Made by a program: the position numbers and the translations under genes. A stretch of DNA of 63,075 nucleotides from Sphaerisporangium rufum (GTDB lineage: Bacteria > Actinomycetota > Actinomycetes > Streptosporangiales > Streptosporangiaceae), in contig NZ_BOOU01000064.1 in the NCBI RefSeq assembly GCF_016863395.1, positions 1 through 63,075 on the forward strand, read 5' to 3'. The notes beneath the pieces were generated by a model, which searched no databases, was not told the origin of the DNA, and was given only the letters and a program-made list of their open reading frames with translations. The number at the start of each line of letters is the position of its first letter. The first letter of the stretch is position 1. Of the stretch, positions 1 through 8,347 are shown piece by piece.

Positions 1-10
1 CCCACCTCCC

Positions 11-36
11 GGTGGTGCCGCCGCGGCGGCACCACC
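11..36 (-). terminator. Perfect 26-bp palindrome, probable terminator of the serine hydrolase gene
   Basis: Positions 11-23 (GGTGGTGCCGCCG) are perfectly complementary to 24-36, giving a 13-bp stem with no unpaired centre. It lies 7 bp past the stop codon of the leftward serine hydrolase gene. No U-tract follows on that strand, which is usual for actinobacterial terminators. It could also act on a convergent gene beyond the left edge. Confidence 0.6.
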
Positions 37-42
37 GGCCGA

Positions 43-1623
43 TCAAGGACCGTCGGTGACGGCCGACGGCACGGTAGTGGCACGAGCCCCGCTCTCCGAG
101 GCCGGAGACGGGGCTCCGTCGGCCGGCGGGTACGCCCGAGCGGGATCCACGCCAGGTCCGGGCCTACCGCGCCGGGCCCGCAGGAGAAACGTCACCCGGC
201 ACGCCACGACCGCGACACCGGCGCCGGACGTCACCGCGAGCAGCAGCGTGAACGCCGGATACAGGTAGGCCGTCTGCAGCCAGGAGATGTCCCGGCCGCG
301 GTAGAGCAGGCTCACCAGGCGGTGAAGTTCGACGAGCAGGGCCGGCGGCAGCAGGTAGGGCAGGAGCCGGGCGACGCTCTGCCAGGCGGGGCGGCGGCGG
401 GCGGCCCAGCGGCGGGCCCGGCCGATTCCGCGCGCACCCAGCGGTACGGCGGCGAGCACGAGCGCCAAGGTCGTCAGGTCCATCCAGACCAGAGGAGTGC
501 CAGGGCGCGCCGGAGTGCGTCCTTCGATGAGGTCGATGAGGCCGGCGCCGATGGTCTGGGCGTCGCGGTGCAGGGTTCCCGTGTTGGCCATGACGGCGAC
601 GCCGTACCCGGTCCCTGGCAGAAGGGCCTGGTAGGCGGTGAACGTCATCATGTCGCCGTCGTGCTCGATGAGCGGCGTCCCGGACGCGCTGGTGTCGGCC
701 TGCCAGCCCAGGCCGTGACCATCGGCGGCCGACCGGTGCACCTCGGCGATGGCGGCGGCGGACACCACCGGTGTGCCGTCGGGTCCGCGGCCCTCGTCGT
801 TGTGGGCGATGAGCCAGGCCGCCATGTCGCGTGCGGTGCTGAGGACCGCGCCGGATCCGGCGCCGAAGGCCGGCGGTTCGGGCAGCGCGAGCGGCGTTCC
901 GGCGACCATCAGGTGGCCGCGGCTGCTCGGTGGCAGTTCGTCGGCGGTGTCGATGCTCCGGCTGTCCGTCATACCGAGTGGCCTGAACAGACGCTCGCGC
1001 AGGTAGGCGTCGAACGGCCGGCCGCTGACGACCTCCACCAGGCGTGCGGCCAGCTGGAAGTTCGGATTGTGGTACTCGAACCTGCTGCCCGGCTCGGCGG
1101 CCAGGCGAGCGGTGCGCATGGCGGCGACCGCCTCGCGCAGGCTGCGCACCGCAGGAGCGCTGAACGACGGGTTCGTCCGATCCGACAGGCCCGAGGTGTG
1201 GTTGAGCAACTGTCGCACGGTGACCCGTCCCGCGCGCTCGTCCGCCGGCGTGAACTCCGGCAGATACCCGCGCACGGGTGCGTCCAAGGCCACCCGGCCG
1301 GCGTCGGCAAGCTGCAGCACGGCCAGCGCCGTCATGGACTTGCTGAGCGACGCCACGGCCATGACGGTGCGGTCGGTCACGGCCGCGCCGTGCCCGGTAC
1401 GCCCGTAACCCGCGGTATGGAGCACGGTGCGGCCCCGCGTGACCGCGACCGCGACCCCCGGCACGCCGGTCGCCTCCCGGTAGGACCGGACCACGGCGTC
1501 GATGGCGGCCGGGGTGATATCCCGGACGGGGGCGGTGGGAGCGGCCGGGATGGCGAGGGCCAGCGCGGTCAGGATTCGGATCAGCACCGCGCCAGTCTGC
1601 GCGGCGGCCGGCCGCCGACGCAT
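43..1623 (-). CDS. Membrane-anchored beta-lactamase-family serine hydrolase
   Basis: About 526 residues. A hydrophobic N-terminus (around ILTALALAIPAA) is followed by a class C beta-lactamase/penicillin-binding-protein fold. SLSK is the SxxK nucleophile motif, YHN (in FEYHNPNFQ) the YxN motif, and HDG the third-box equivalent. The last ~150 residues hold about three or four hydrophobic segments, so the enzyme is probably anchored at the outer membrane face, acting on a peptide or D-amino-acid ester; the substrate is unknown. The ATG at 1623 was chosen because the N-terminus then reads as a signal sequence. A GTG at 1587 is a possible shorter start. It is divergent from a two-component system, which may co-regulate it (inference). 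Confidence 0.85.
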   Translation of the reverse strand: MRRRPAAAQTGAVLIRILTALALAIPAAPTAPVRDITPAAIDAVVRSYREATGVPGVAVAVTRGRTVLHTAGYGRTGHGAAVTDRTVMAVASLSKSMTALAVLQLADAGRVALDAPVRGYLPEFTPADERAGRVTVRQLLNHTSGLSDRTNPSFSAPAVRSLREAVAAMRTARLAAEPGSRFEYHNPNFQLAARLVEVVSGRPFDAYLRERLFRPLGMTDSRSIDTADELPPSSRGHLMVAGTPLALPEPPAFGAGSGAVLSTARDMAAWLIAHNDEGRGPDGTPVVSAAAIAEVHRSAADGHGLGWQADTSASGTPLIEHDGDMMTFTAYQALLPGTGYGVAVMANTGTLHRDAQTIGAGLIDLIEGRTPARPGTPLVWMDLTTLALVLAAVPLGARGIGRARRWAARRRPAWQSVARLLPYLLPPALLVELHRLVSLLYRGRDISWLQTAYLYPAFTLLLAVTSGAGVAVVACRVTFLLRARRGRPGPGVDPARAYPPADGAPSPASESGARATTVPSAVTDGP

Positions 1624-1661
1624 CGGACCACCGTCCGACGTCCCCGCGAGATGGCCGTCGC

Positions 1662-1667
1662 TACAGT
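1662..1667 (+). promoter_or_regulatory. -10-like hexamer TACAGT for a leaderless histidine kinase transcript
   Basis: TACAGT is followed by exactly 7 nt and then a GTG in the histidine kinase frame. This is the spacing expected if transcription starts at or next to the start codon. No convincing -35 element is visible. Confidence 0.4.
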
Positions 1668-1674
1668 GGCATCC

Positions 1675-2796
1675 GTGCTGATCTCCCGCCGGGTCCTGCT
1701 CACGGCCGACGTGCTGCTCGCGGTCGCCGTGACCGGCGCCGCGGTGCTGCGGACCCCGGCGTCCGGCGTGGCGATCTGCGCGCTGTCCGGGATCGTCGGC
1801 CTGCCGCTCGCGGCGCGTCGCAGGTGGCCGGTACCCGTCCTGGCGATCGTGGCGGCGGCCGCGGCCGTCTCGGCGCTCGCCGGAGTGGGGGCGGAGGTCA
1901 CGCTGTGGGCCGTCGCCGCCGCGCTGTACCCGGTGGCGCTCATATCGGCGCAGGCCGCGGGCCGCGGCCTGGCGGCCGCACTGGCGGCGATCCTGGTTCC
2001 CGGGCTCGCCGCAGCCGCCGCGAGCCGGCTCCCCCTCATCCCCGCCGCGCCGGGAGAGGAGTCGTTCAGCACCGCTCCGGTGCTGGTGAGCGTGGCCAGC
2101 GTCGTCGTCCTCGCGGGCTCGTGGTCGCTGGCCTGGGTGGTACGGACCCGCCGCCGGCACGCCGCCGAACTCTCGCGGCTGCGCACCGCCCAGGCCGTCA
2201 CCGAGGAACGGCTGCGCATCGCCCGGGACGTCCACGACGTCGTCGGGCACAACCTCAGCCTCATCGCCATGAACGCCGCCGTGGCTCGCCACCTGGGCAC
2301 CGAGCAGGACGCCGCGCTGCGCACCATCGAACGGGTGAGCCGCGGCGCACTGGCCGACATCCGGACCGTCCTGGGCGGGCTGCGCGAGCCGTCCCCGCCC
2401 GGTGACCCCGAGGACGGCTCGCGCGACCTGGCCGCCGTGGACGCGCTGGTCGACGCGACCCGGGCCGCGGGCGTGGAGGTCACCGTGGACGGGCCGTATC
2501 CGCCGGCCGTCCCGGCCGCAGTGCAGGCATCCGCCTACCGCATCCTGCAGGAGGCCCTCACCAACGTGCGCCGGCACGCCGGCGCACGGCACTGCCACGT
2601 CACCGTGGCCGCGACGCACCAGGCCCTTACGCTGAGCGTGGTCGACGACGGCACCGCCCCCCGAGCCGACACCGCGGCCGGACACGGGCTGGTGGGCATG
2701 CGGGAACGCGTCGGCCTGCACGGCGGCACGCTGACCACCGGCCCGGAGCCGACCGGCGGCTTCGCCGTACGGGTCACCCTGCCCTTCCCGACATGA
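1675..2796 (+). CDS. NarL-type sensor histidine kinase
   Basis: About 373 residues. The first ~150 contain four to six hydrophobic stretches, forming a membrane sensor without an obvious extracellular domain. A HisKA_3 dimerisation box (RIARDVHDVVGH) with its phosphoacceptor His follows, then an HATPase domain with the N-box (ILQEALTNVRRHA) and a GHGLVGMRERV glycine-rich box. It should autophosphorylate and pass phosphate to the regulator encoded next, whose start overlaps its stop by 4 nt (ATGA). The GTG at 1675 is preferred because a -10-like hexamer lies 7 nt upstream. An in-frame ATG at 1651 would add 8 residues but has no good ribosome site. The signal sensed is unknown. Confidence 0.9.
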   Translation: MLISRRVLLTADVLLAVAVTGAAVLRTPASGVAICALSGIVGLPLAARRRWPVPVLAIVAAAAAVSALAGVGAEVTLWAVAAALYPVALISAQAAGRGLAAALAAILVPGLAAAAASRLPLIPAAPGEESFSTAPVLVSVASVVVLAGSWSLAWVVRTRRRHAAELSRLRTAQAVTEERLRIARDVHDVVGHNLSLIAMNAAVARHLGTEQDAALRTIERVSRGALADIRTVLGGLREPSPPGDPEDGSRDLAAVDALVDATRAAGVEVTVDGPYPPAVPAAVQASAYRILQEALTNVRRHAGARHCHVTVAATHQALTLSVVDDGTAPRADTAAGHGLVGMRERVGLHGGTLTTGPEPTGGFAVRVTLPFPT

Positions 2797-3503
2797 CCGG
2801 CGCCCCCCTTCCCGGAACGGCCGGCGACGACGTCCGCGTCCTGCTGGCGGACGACGACCCGCTGTACCGGGCCACCGTACGCCGCCTGCTCGACGCCTGC
2901 CCCGGCATCACGGTCGTCGCCGAGGCGGGCACCGGACGCGAGGCCGTGGCGCTGGCCGCGGGCCACCGTCCCGACGTCGCTCTCATGGACGTCCGGATGC
3001 CCGACGTCGACGGCATCTCGGCGACCGCACAGCTCATCGCCGGCCCGCACCCGCCCCGGGTCCTCGTCCTCACCGCCTTCGACCTGGATGACCACGTCTA
3101 CCGGGCGCTGCACGCCGGCGCCAGCGGTTTCCTCCTCAAGGACATCACCCCGCCCCGGCTGCTCGACGCGATCCACACCGTGGCCGCCGGTGAGGCACTG
3201 CTCGCTCCCACCGTCACCCGCCGCCTCATCGCCGCCTTCACCGGCCGGCCGGCCGCCATCCGATCCCTCGAGGGAGTGACACCCCGCGAACGGGAGATCC
3301 TGACGCTCATCACCCGCGGCCTGTCGAACAGCGAGATCCAGGCCGCCCTGCACATCAGCCGGTCCACCCTCAAGACGCACATCGGACGGCTGCTGGCCAA
3401 ACTCGACGCCCGGGACCGCGCCCAGCTCGTCATCGCGGGCTACCAGTCCCGTCTGGCCGAAGAACCGCCGCCGAGCACCCGGTACGACCCGTTCTCCGGC
3501 TGA
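2793..3503 (+). CDS. NarL/LuxR-family response regulator
   Basis: 236 residues. An N-terminal receiver domain has the acidic pocket (LLADDD), phosphorylatable Asp in LMDVRMPD and conserved Lys in FLLKD. A C-terminal LuxR helix-turn-helix runs from about residue 165 (TPREREILTLITRGLSNSEI, then STLKTHIGRLLAKL). It overlaps the kinase gene by 4 nt, so the pair is translationally coupled and is a cognate two-component system. The target genes are not known; the divergent serine hydrolase is a candidate. The protein ends in a short proline-rich tail. Confidence 0.93.
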   Translation: MTGAPLPGTAGDDVRVLLADDDPLYRATVRRLLDACPGITVVAEAGTGREAVALAAGHRPDVALMDVRMPDVDGISATAQLIAGPHPPRVLVLTAFDLDDHVYRALHAGASGFLLKDITPPRLLDAIHTVAAGEALLAPTVTRRLIAAFTGRPAAIRSLEGVTPREREILTLITRGLSNSEIQAALHISRSTLKTHIGRLLAKLDARDRAQLVIAGYQSRLAEEPPPSTRYDPFSG

Positions 3504-3574
3504 CCTGCGAGATCCACCTCCCGAGGGGCGCGCACCCGTTCCAGATGTCCCGCGGGCAAGCTCCCATACCAGCA

Positions 3575-3779
3575 TCGAATCGGCGCCGGTCGCGGCGTCG
3601 CCGGTGGCCGGAACGACCGACCATTCCGAGGGTCGCGCGTAGCCGTTCTCGTTGCCGACCCAGCGCACGTCCGGCCCGCCGTCGTTCTCCATGACCGCGT
3701 TGGGCCGCAGCGTGCAGAACATGGTGGCCCAGTTCCTCAAGTTGTAGGGCTGGTTGCGGCCGGTCGGGGCGCCGTCCCA
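3575..3779 (-). pseudogene. Remnant of a GH29 alpha-L-fucosidase
   Basis: Read leftwards from 3779, the frame gives WDGAPTGRNQPYN, then NWATMF, LRPNAVM and GPDVRWVGNE. This series matches the conserved core of family GH29 fucosidases (WFDG...PNAV...DAGPDVRWVGNE). The codon just upstream is an in-frame TGA, and neither the N-terminal two-thirds nor a C-terminus follows, so only an internal piece survives. Fucosidases release fucose from plant or animal glycans. Together with the GH5 remnant and the GH28 gene it marks a decayed carbohydrate-use locus. The rest of 3504-3974 holds no gene I can support. Confidence 0.6.
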
Positions 3780-3907
3780 TCACAGCCGTGAACCGCCATG
3801 ATGTCGAGGAGTCCCGGCGCGGTGAGGTCGTCGCCCTGTCCGACCGACGTGACGCGTCACAGCGGCATTCCACGGCTAAGGGACGATCGGAGCCCCTTGC
3901 TTCGACC

Positions 3908-3938
3908 AAAAGTTTCGTGATCAGTACTTGAAAATTTC
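3908..3938. promoter_or_regulatory. GAAA/TTTC palindromic boxes, candidate LacI operators
   Basis: GAAAATTTC (3930-3938) and AAAAGTTTC (3908-3916) sit in a short AT-rich patch just past the LacI gene and beside the fucosidase remnant. Similar boxes occur at 5197-5230. LacI-family regulators bind short palindromes, so these may be its operators. This is inference from pattern only. Confidence 0.3.
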
Positions 3939-3974
3939 GGGTGCATTCTGAAAACGGTGAGGGTGGCCCGCCGG

Positions 3975-5036
3975 TCACTGATCGGCAGGCGAGGAGGTGC
4001 TCTCTCGAACCGTCAGAGTCGTGGCCAGTTCGAGGCCGATCTGTGGCCTCTCACCACGCCCCAGGGCGAGCGCCATCTCGGTGGCGGCGGCGGCCATCTG
4101 GTTGAGCGGCTGGTGGACGGTGGTCAGCGGAGGGTCGACGAGCGCGGCAACGGGCAGGTCGTCGAAGCCCACCACGCTCACATCCGCCGGTATCCGCAAC
4201 CCCAGCTCCCGGGCGGCCTGGTAGACGCCGAGCGCCTGCAGGTCATTGCAGGCGAAGATCGCAGTGGGTCGTTCAGGCCCGCTCAGCAGGTCGAGCGCAG
4301 CCACCCGTCCGCCCTGTGTGGTCAGCTCGGCGCGTACGACGAGGTCGGTGTCCACGGACAGGCCCGCGACCTCAAGGGCCGAGCGATAGCCGTCCAGCCG
4401 GGCCCGGCAACCCAGAATCCGGTCAGGTCCGGCGATCATCGCTATACGGCGGTGTCCCAGTTGTGCGAGATGGCGGGTCGCCGACCGGCCTCCCGCCCAG
4501 TTGGTCGCGCCGACGTACGGGACGCCGTCCGGCAGTTCGGTGGTGGGGTCGAAGACCACGAACGGGATGTCCTTGGCCTGCAACTCATCACGCTGCTCCT
4601 GCGACAGTTGGGCGACCGTGACGACGCAGGCCGGGCGACGGGCCAGCATGTCACCGATCGGATGTCCCACCGAATCCTGCGGCGGCCCGAACTCGGTCAG
4701 CACGACTCCGACGCGCTGTTCACGGGCCACCCGCTCGACGCCGCGGATGATCTCCATGCCCCACATGTCCTCAAGCTCACCGAAGACGAGCTCCATCACG
4801 TTCTTGCGGTTGGTCTTGCGGTAGCCATACTCGCTGATCAGCGCCTCGACGCGGGCGCGGGTGTCAGCGGCCACGCCGGGACGGCCGTTGACGACTTTGG
4901 ACACGGTCGGGATCGACACTCCGGCCGTCTCCGCGATGTAGGAGATGGTGACGGGGCGGGTCGGGTCGCCTTTCGGGTGCTCCGGGTCACTGACGGTTCC
5001 GCCTGACTCGGCGTAGGACAACCTGGCCCCTTTCAT
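3975..5036 (-). CDS. LacI-family transcriptional regulator of carbohydrate use
   Basis: About 353 residues. The N-terminal LacI helix-turn-helix (TISYIAETAGVSIPTVSKVV, then NGRPGVAADTR) is followed by a periplasmic-binding-protein-like sugar domain. That domain includes the family hallmarks IFACNDLQALGVY and VSVVGFDDLPVA. It should repress glycoside hydrolase or sugar uptake genes until an oligosaccharide binds. It sits between two degraded CAZyme genes and upstream of an intact GH28 gene, its likely target. The start is uncertain: ATG at 5036, ATG at 5039, GTG at 5057, or a TTG downstream of a GAAAGGGG ribosome site; homologues usually begin close to the helix-turn-helix. Confidence 0.9.
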   Translation of the reverse strand: MKGARLSYAESGGTVSDPEHPKGDPTRPVTISYIAETAGVSIPTVSKVVNGRPGVAADTRARVEALISEYGYRKTNRKNVMELVFGELEDMWGMEIIRGVERVAREQRVGVVLTEFGPPQDSVGHPIGDMLARRPACVVTVAQLSQEQRDELQAKDIPFVVFDPTTELPDGVPYVGATNWAGGRSATRHLAQLGHRRIAMIAGPDRILGCRARLDGYRSALEVAGLSVDTDLVVRAELTTQGGRVAALDLLSGPERPTAIFACNDLQALGVYQAARELGLRIPADVSVVGFDDLPVAALVDPPLTTVHQPLNQMAAAATEMALALGRGERPQIGLELATTLTVRESTSSPADQ

Positions 5037-5196
5037 CATCGCCCCCGCGGTCAGCACCGCGCGGAGGCCCGTTCACGGCGCAAGAATAACTCGTCGCCCG
5101 CGACGGCATCTTGCGCGTTCAGGTCGAGGATCGACCCGGTCGGCCGGCCCGGGGCGAGATGGGACGCGGAGCGACCATCATGCACGCAAGTGCTTT

Positions 5197-5230
5197 GAAA
5201 CATTCATGGCCGTTTACTAGAAAACTTTCT
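5197..5230. promoter_or_regulatory. Inverted-repeat boxes in the LacI-GH intergenic region
   Basis: GAAACATTC (5197-5205) and AGAAAACTTTCT (5219-5230) are near-palindromes in an AT-rich patch upstream of the LacI gene. A partial copy, GGAACTTTC, lies near 5409-5417. Their position suits auto-regulation by the LacI protein and control of the rightward enzyme genes. Apart from these boxes I see nothing definite in 5037-5430. Confidence 0.35.
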
Positions 5231-5430
5231 ATACATCCAACGGCCCTCAGCCCGGCAACGACCTTAAAGGCAATGGTCATCGAGTCGCGCCGACCGACCA
5301 ACGGCCCGGTGCGGTGCAGGATTCAGGGTTCGGAGTCACTCTTGCAGGCTGACGGCGCCGCTGGCGAGTGGACGGAGACATGGTCAACTCTTACTTTATG
5401 TTTCAAGCTATTCGGCTAGGAACTTTCTAC

Positions 5431-5613
5431 GCCCAAGCTGGTTCAGCGGCGGGAGCGCAGGCCATGCTCCACCAGGTGCGGTCCCGGGGCTACAAGAGCA
5501 TCCGGATCCCGATCACCTGGAGCACCACTACGGCCCGGCGCCCGACTACACCATCGACTCCGCGTGGCTGAACCGCGTCCGCCAGGTCGTCGACTGGTCC
5601 CTGACCGAAGACC
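5431..5613 (+). pseudogene. Frameshifted fragment of a GH5 cellulase-type glycosidase
   Basis: The frame starting at 5431 reads MLHQVRSRGYKSIRIPITW, matching the N-terminal part of GH5 catalytic domains (the strand with the conserved Arg and the VTW motif). After the Trp codon at 5518-5520 the similarity moves to another frame, reading HHYGPAPDYTID, AWLNRVRQVVDW, SLTED, as if one G had been lost. The homology stops at about 5613, directly before the ribosome site of the GH28 gene. Signal peptide, acid/base and nucleophile regions are all absent, so this cannot encode an enzyme. Confidence 0.65.
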
Positions 5614-5640
5614 ATGCCTTCCGCACGACAAGGAATCCCC

Positions 5641-7680
5641 GTGAAGATCAAACCTCTGGCGAAGCTATTGATCAGCACACTGCTCGCCGTCGGCGTCGGC
5701 GTCGGCGCGACCGCCTTCGTGGCGCCGGAATACGGCGCGAGTGCGGCGAGCGGCCCGGCCGGCAACGACTCGGCCGGCCTGGCAGCCGGCGGCTGCGTCG
5801 CCGATCCCTCGCTGCCGGGCGCCACGAAGAGTTCTCTCTACACCGTCACGGCGGACGGCTCCCCGCTGTTCGTCGAGAAGATGACCAAGTTCGCTCCCGA
5901 GATGCAGGTGCACTACGCGCACTGCTCGATGGCGGCGGCGGGCACCGCCAGGTTCTCCGTCACCGTCGCTCAGAACTTCAACTCCTACACCGTCAGCCCC
6001 AAGAGCCGGAAGCTGGCGGTCACCCGAAGCGGCAACTCCATCACCTTCGACAGCGGCCCGAACTACTTGATCGTCCAGTTCGACTCCGCAGAGCTGCTGT
6101 TCATCCTTATTGACGCACCCGAGTCCGATCCGCCGCACCTGGGAGACGCCGACGTCAAGAGCCTGGCCGACTACGGGGTCGACAACACCGGAGGGACACT
6201 CGTCACGACCAACATCCAAAGTGCCATCAACGCCGCGTCGGGAGCGACCCGCAACATCCTGTACGTGCCGGCGGGCAAGTACCTGGTCGGCGAGCTCTGG
6301 CTGAAAAGCAACATGACGTTGTATCTGGCCGCCGGTGCCGTCCTCTACGGCTCGAACAACAAGGCGGACTTCAACACCGGCGGCGGCGGGGTGAACATCG
6401 AGGGCATGCAGCACGCCTCCCTGCGGGTGTACCAGGTCAGCAACGCGAAAGTGCTGGGCCGCGGTGTCATCGACGGCAACGGGAAATCGCTGCGGGCGCA
6501 GGGCCTGAATCTGGCCTTGCTGAAGATCGAGCAGAGCTCGAACATCGAGGTCGACGGCCCGGTCGTCCGTGACTCCAGCTACTGGAACACGCTCATCTAC
6601 CGCAGCGACAAGATCACCATCAAGAACTACAAGCTGATCAACTGTCGGCCCACGACGGGTTATAACAACACCGACGGTGTGGATTTCGACGAGTCGACCA
6701 ACAGCCTGCTGTCCAACGCCTTCCTCTACACCGGGGACGACAACATGGCGACCAAGAACGAGGACACCACCGCCGGTGCGATCGACACCAAGAACGTCGT
6801 CCACGAGCATGTCGTCTGCTACAGCAATTCCGGCTGCGCGAAGATCGGCACCAAGACGGAAGGGCGGTCGATGGACGGGGTCGTGTTCCGCGACATCGAC
6901 GTGGTGAAGGCGGGACGCTCAATGGTGATCGACGCGGTCGACACGGCCGTCGTCTCGAACACCCGGTGGGAGAACGTCAGGGTGGAGAACACCGACAGCC
7001 TGATCGACCTGCAGGAGGACCGGCCGCCTTCCTGGCGAACCGTGAAGAACACCGCGACGATCCGCGACGCCTACTTCACCAACGTCTCTTCCGACGTCAA
7101 GAAGGTCGTCAACCTGCACGGTCGTTCGTCGACCGTGAACATCAACGGCGTACATTTCACCAACTTCACCGTCCAGGGCAAGCCCGTCACCAGTTCGACC
7201 GACGCGGACGCGAGCTGGAACATCAATTCCTACGTCTCCAACATCACCTTCTCCACGGCCCCGACCCCCACACCGTCGCCGTCACCGTCGCCCACACCGT
7301 CACTCACACCGTCACCGACCCCTACACCGTCGCCGAGGCCCACACCTTCGCCGAGCCAGTCAGGTGCCTGCGAGGTGGGCTACACGATGAACTCCTGGAA
7401 CGACGGGTTCACCGCCAGCATCCACATCACCAACCGTGGCACATCAACGATCAACAATTGGACTTTGGCGTTCACACTTCCTGGCGGGCAGACCATCACC
7501 AGCGGCTGGAACGCCACCTACACCGGGTCCAGCGGTCAGATCTCCGCACGCAACGTCTCGTACAACGGGACGCTCGCACCAGGCGGATCCACCGACATCG
7601 GCTTCCAGGCCATCCATACCGGCAATACCGGCAAGCCTAACCAGTTCGTCCTCAACGGCGTCAGCTGCGCCATTTCCTGA
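5641..7680 (+). CDS. Secreted GH28-like pectinase with C-terminal CBM2
   Basis: About 679 residues. Domain order: signal peptide (about 1-36, cleavage near GASAAS); a beta-sandwich-like N-terminal region to ~165; a right-handed beta-helix of the polygalacturonase type (DYGVDNTGG, then LYVPAGKYLVG) to ~540; a (T/S)P-rich linker; and a ~100-residue CBM2 (from CEVGYTMNSW) with the Trp residues of cellulose-binding modules. GH28 acid motifs NTDGVD and GDD are present at about 342 and 365. The usual GHG and RIK motifs are not; SGCAKIG occupies the GHG position. Predicted exported pectin or related polyuronide hydrolase. GTG at 5641 was chosen because AAGGA lies 6 nt upstream and the signal peptide then starts MKIK. 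The LacI protein may control it. Confidence 0.85.
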   Translation: MKIKPLAKLLISTLLAVGVGVGATAFVAPEYGASAASGPAGNDSAGLAAGGCVADPSLPGATKSSLYTVTADGSPLFVEKMTKFAPEMQVHYAHCSMAAAGTARFSVTVAQNFNSYTVSPKSRKLAVTRSGNSITFDSGPNYLIVQFDSAELLFILIDAPESDPPHLGDADVKSLADYGVDNTGGTLVTTNIQSAINAASGATRNILYVPAGKYLVGELWLKSNMTLYLAAGAVLYGSNNKADFNTGGGGVNIEGMQHASLRVYQVSNAKVLGRGVIDGNGKSLRAQGLNLALLKIEQSSNIEVDGPVVRDSSYWNTLIYRSDKITIKNYKLINCRPTTGYNNTDGVDFDESTNSLLSNAFLYTGDDNMATKNEDTTAGAIDTKNVVHEHVVCYSNSGCAKIGTKTEGRSMDGVVFRDIDVVKAGRSMVIDAVDTAVVSNTRWENVRVENTDSLIDLQEDRPPSWRTVKNTATIRDAYFTNVSSDVKKVVNLHGRSSTVNINGVHFTNFTVQGKPVTSSTDADASWNINSYVSNITFSTAPTPTPSPSPSPTPSLTPSPTPTPSPRPTPSPSQSGACEVGYTMNSWNDGFTASIHITNRGTSTINNWTLAFTLPGGQTITSGWNATYTGSSGQISARNVSYNGTLAPGGSTDIGFQAIHTGNTGKPNQFVLNGVSCAIS

Positions 7681-7794
7681 CGGAATATCGGGTCACCGGT
7701 GGGACCTCGGCCTGCCCTGCGGCACGCCGAGGTCCCGCCGGCTGGCCACGCGAGCTCCGGCCTGCAGCCCTTGGTCGACGGCAGAATCAGCGCG

Positions 7795-8020
7795 AAGATG
7801 TCGGCGGCTCTGGCCGCGAGTGGGCGCCCAGGGAACTGCGGCACAGCTTCGTATCCCTGCCGTCCGACCACGACATCCCGCTCGAAGACATCTCACGGCT
7901 GGTCGGGCACTCCAACACGGTGGTCACCGAGACCGGCTACCGGCACCAGATCAGGCCGGTGATCCAGAGGGCGCGACCGCGATGGACGCCATCTTCCCGC
8001 CGACGAAACCGGAGGCTTAG
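7795..8020 (+). pseudogene. C-terminal remnant of a tyrosine integrase
   Basis: In one frame REWAPRELRHSF, IPLEDISRLVGHS and TETGYRHQIRPVIQ carry the H-x-x-R, His and Tyr of the tyrosine recombinase active site. The expected ending GATAMDAIFPPTKPEA is in a different frame, with the shift near 7967, and the N-terminal two-thirds is absent. A terminator hairpin and a tRNA-Val 3' fragment follow, the same order as around the intact integrase at 10020. It is therefore the right end of an older, degraded integrative element. Confidence 0.75.
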
Positions 8021-8040
8021 TCAAGCAGTTTGACACTCAG

Positions 8041-8073
8041 GCCCCGTCCCCGATCTTGGGGGCGGGGCGTTTT
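8041..8073 (+). terminator. Rho-independent-like terminator after the integrase remnant
   Basis: GCCCCGTCCCC (8041-8051) pairs with GGGGGCGGGGC (8058-8068), with one G-U pair and a 6-nt loop, and is followed by GTTTT. The position mirrors the hairpin at 11197-11228 beside the intact integrase. Confidence 0.7.
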
Positions 8074-8077
8074 CGAA

Positions 8078-8122
8078 GGTGGGCGCTACTGGGTTCGAAC
8101 CAGTGACCCCTCGCTTGTAAGG
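8078..8122. repeat. 45-bp direct repeat, left attachment site (partial tRNA-Val copy)
   Basis: Identical over 45 bp to 11234-11278. It equals the tRNA-Val from the anticodon loop through the T-arm to the discriminator and CC, then diverges where the intact gene continues into the rest of the anticodon stem. It is an integrase core site duplicated by integration, not a second tRNA gene. Confidence 0.85.
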
Positions 8123-8204
8123 AGCCATGATCCGCTGGACAGGTCCATGACCTGCGTCAGCGCCCGGCTCATGATCATGACCGAGCGGTGCGGGCGAGGG
8201 CTAA

Positions 8205-8300
8205 TGGCACGCTAATGGCACGGTGATCATGGCGGTGAACTGCGATTCGATCACGTCTTCTGGCACGAAATGGCACGGCCCCTGGCACGCACATGGCACG
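8205..8300. repeat. Six TGGCACG repeats, candidate integrase arm sites (left end)
   Basis: TGGCACG occurs at 8205, 8216, 8261, 8271, 8283 and 8294, all in the same orientation. Two further copies lie at the other end of the element. Arrays of short repeats flanking the core site are characteristic of tyrosine integrase arm-type binding sites. Confidence 0.5.
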
Positions 8301-8347
8301 TCCGCACCCAATCCGCATTAGCAGCTCGGATCTCGACCGTGGCGGGA

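Noticed and set aside
3780-3890. A possible second fragment reading LLDIMAVHGCDG
   Set aside because: It hints at a repeat-type domain next to the fucosidase remnant but is too short and too weak to assign.
3430-3978. A 182-residue leftward gene between the response regulator and LacI
   Set aside because: No domain is recognised in this frame, whereas a different frame of the same DNA matches GH29 fucosidase. The frame is a by-product of composition.
7258-7365. CRISPR-like or tandem repeat array
   Set aside because: The repeats encode the Thr/Ser-Pro linker of the GH28 enzyme; there are no spacers.
7436-8020. A 194-residue gene running from the GH28 3' end to 8020
   Set aside because: Its first half is an out-of-frame copy of the CBM2 coding region; only the last part matches the tail of an integrase. 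It is a remnant, not a gene.
8078-8122. Second tRNA-Val gene
   Set aside because: Only the 3' half is present; it diverges at the anticodon stem and cannot form an acceptor stem. It is an attachment site copy.
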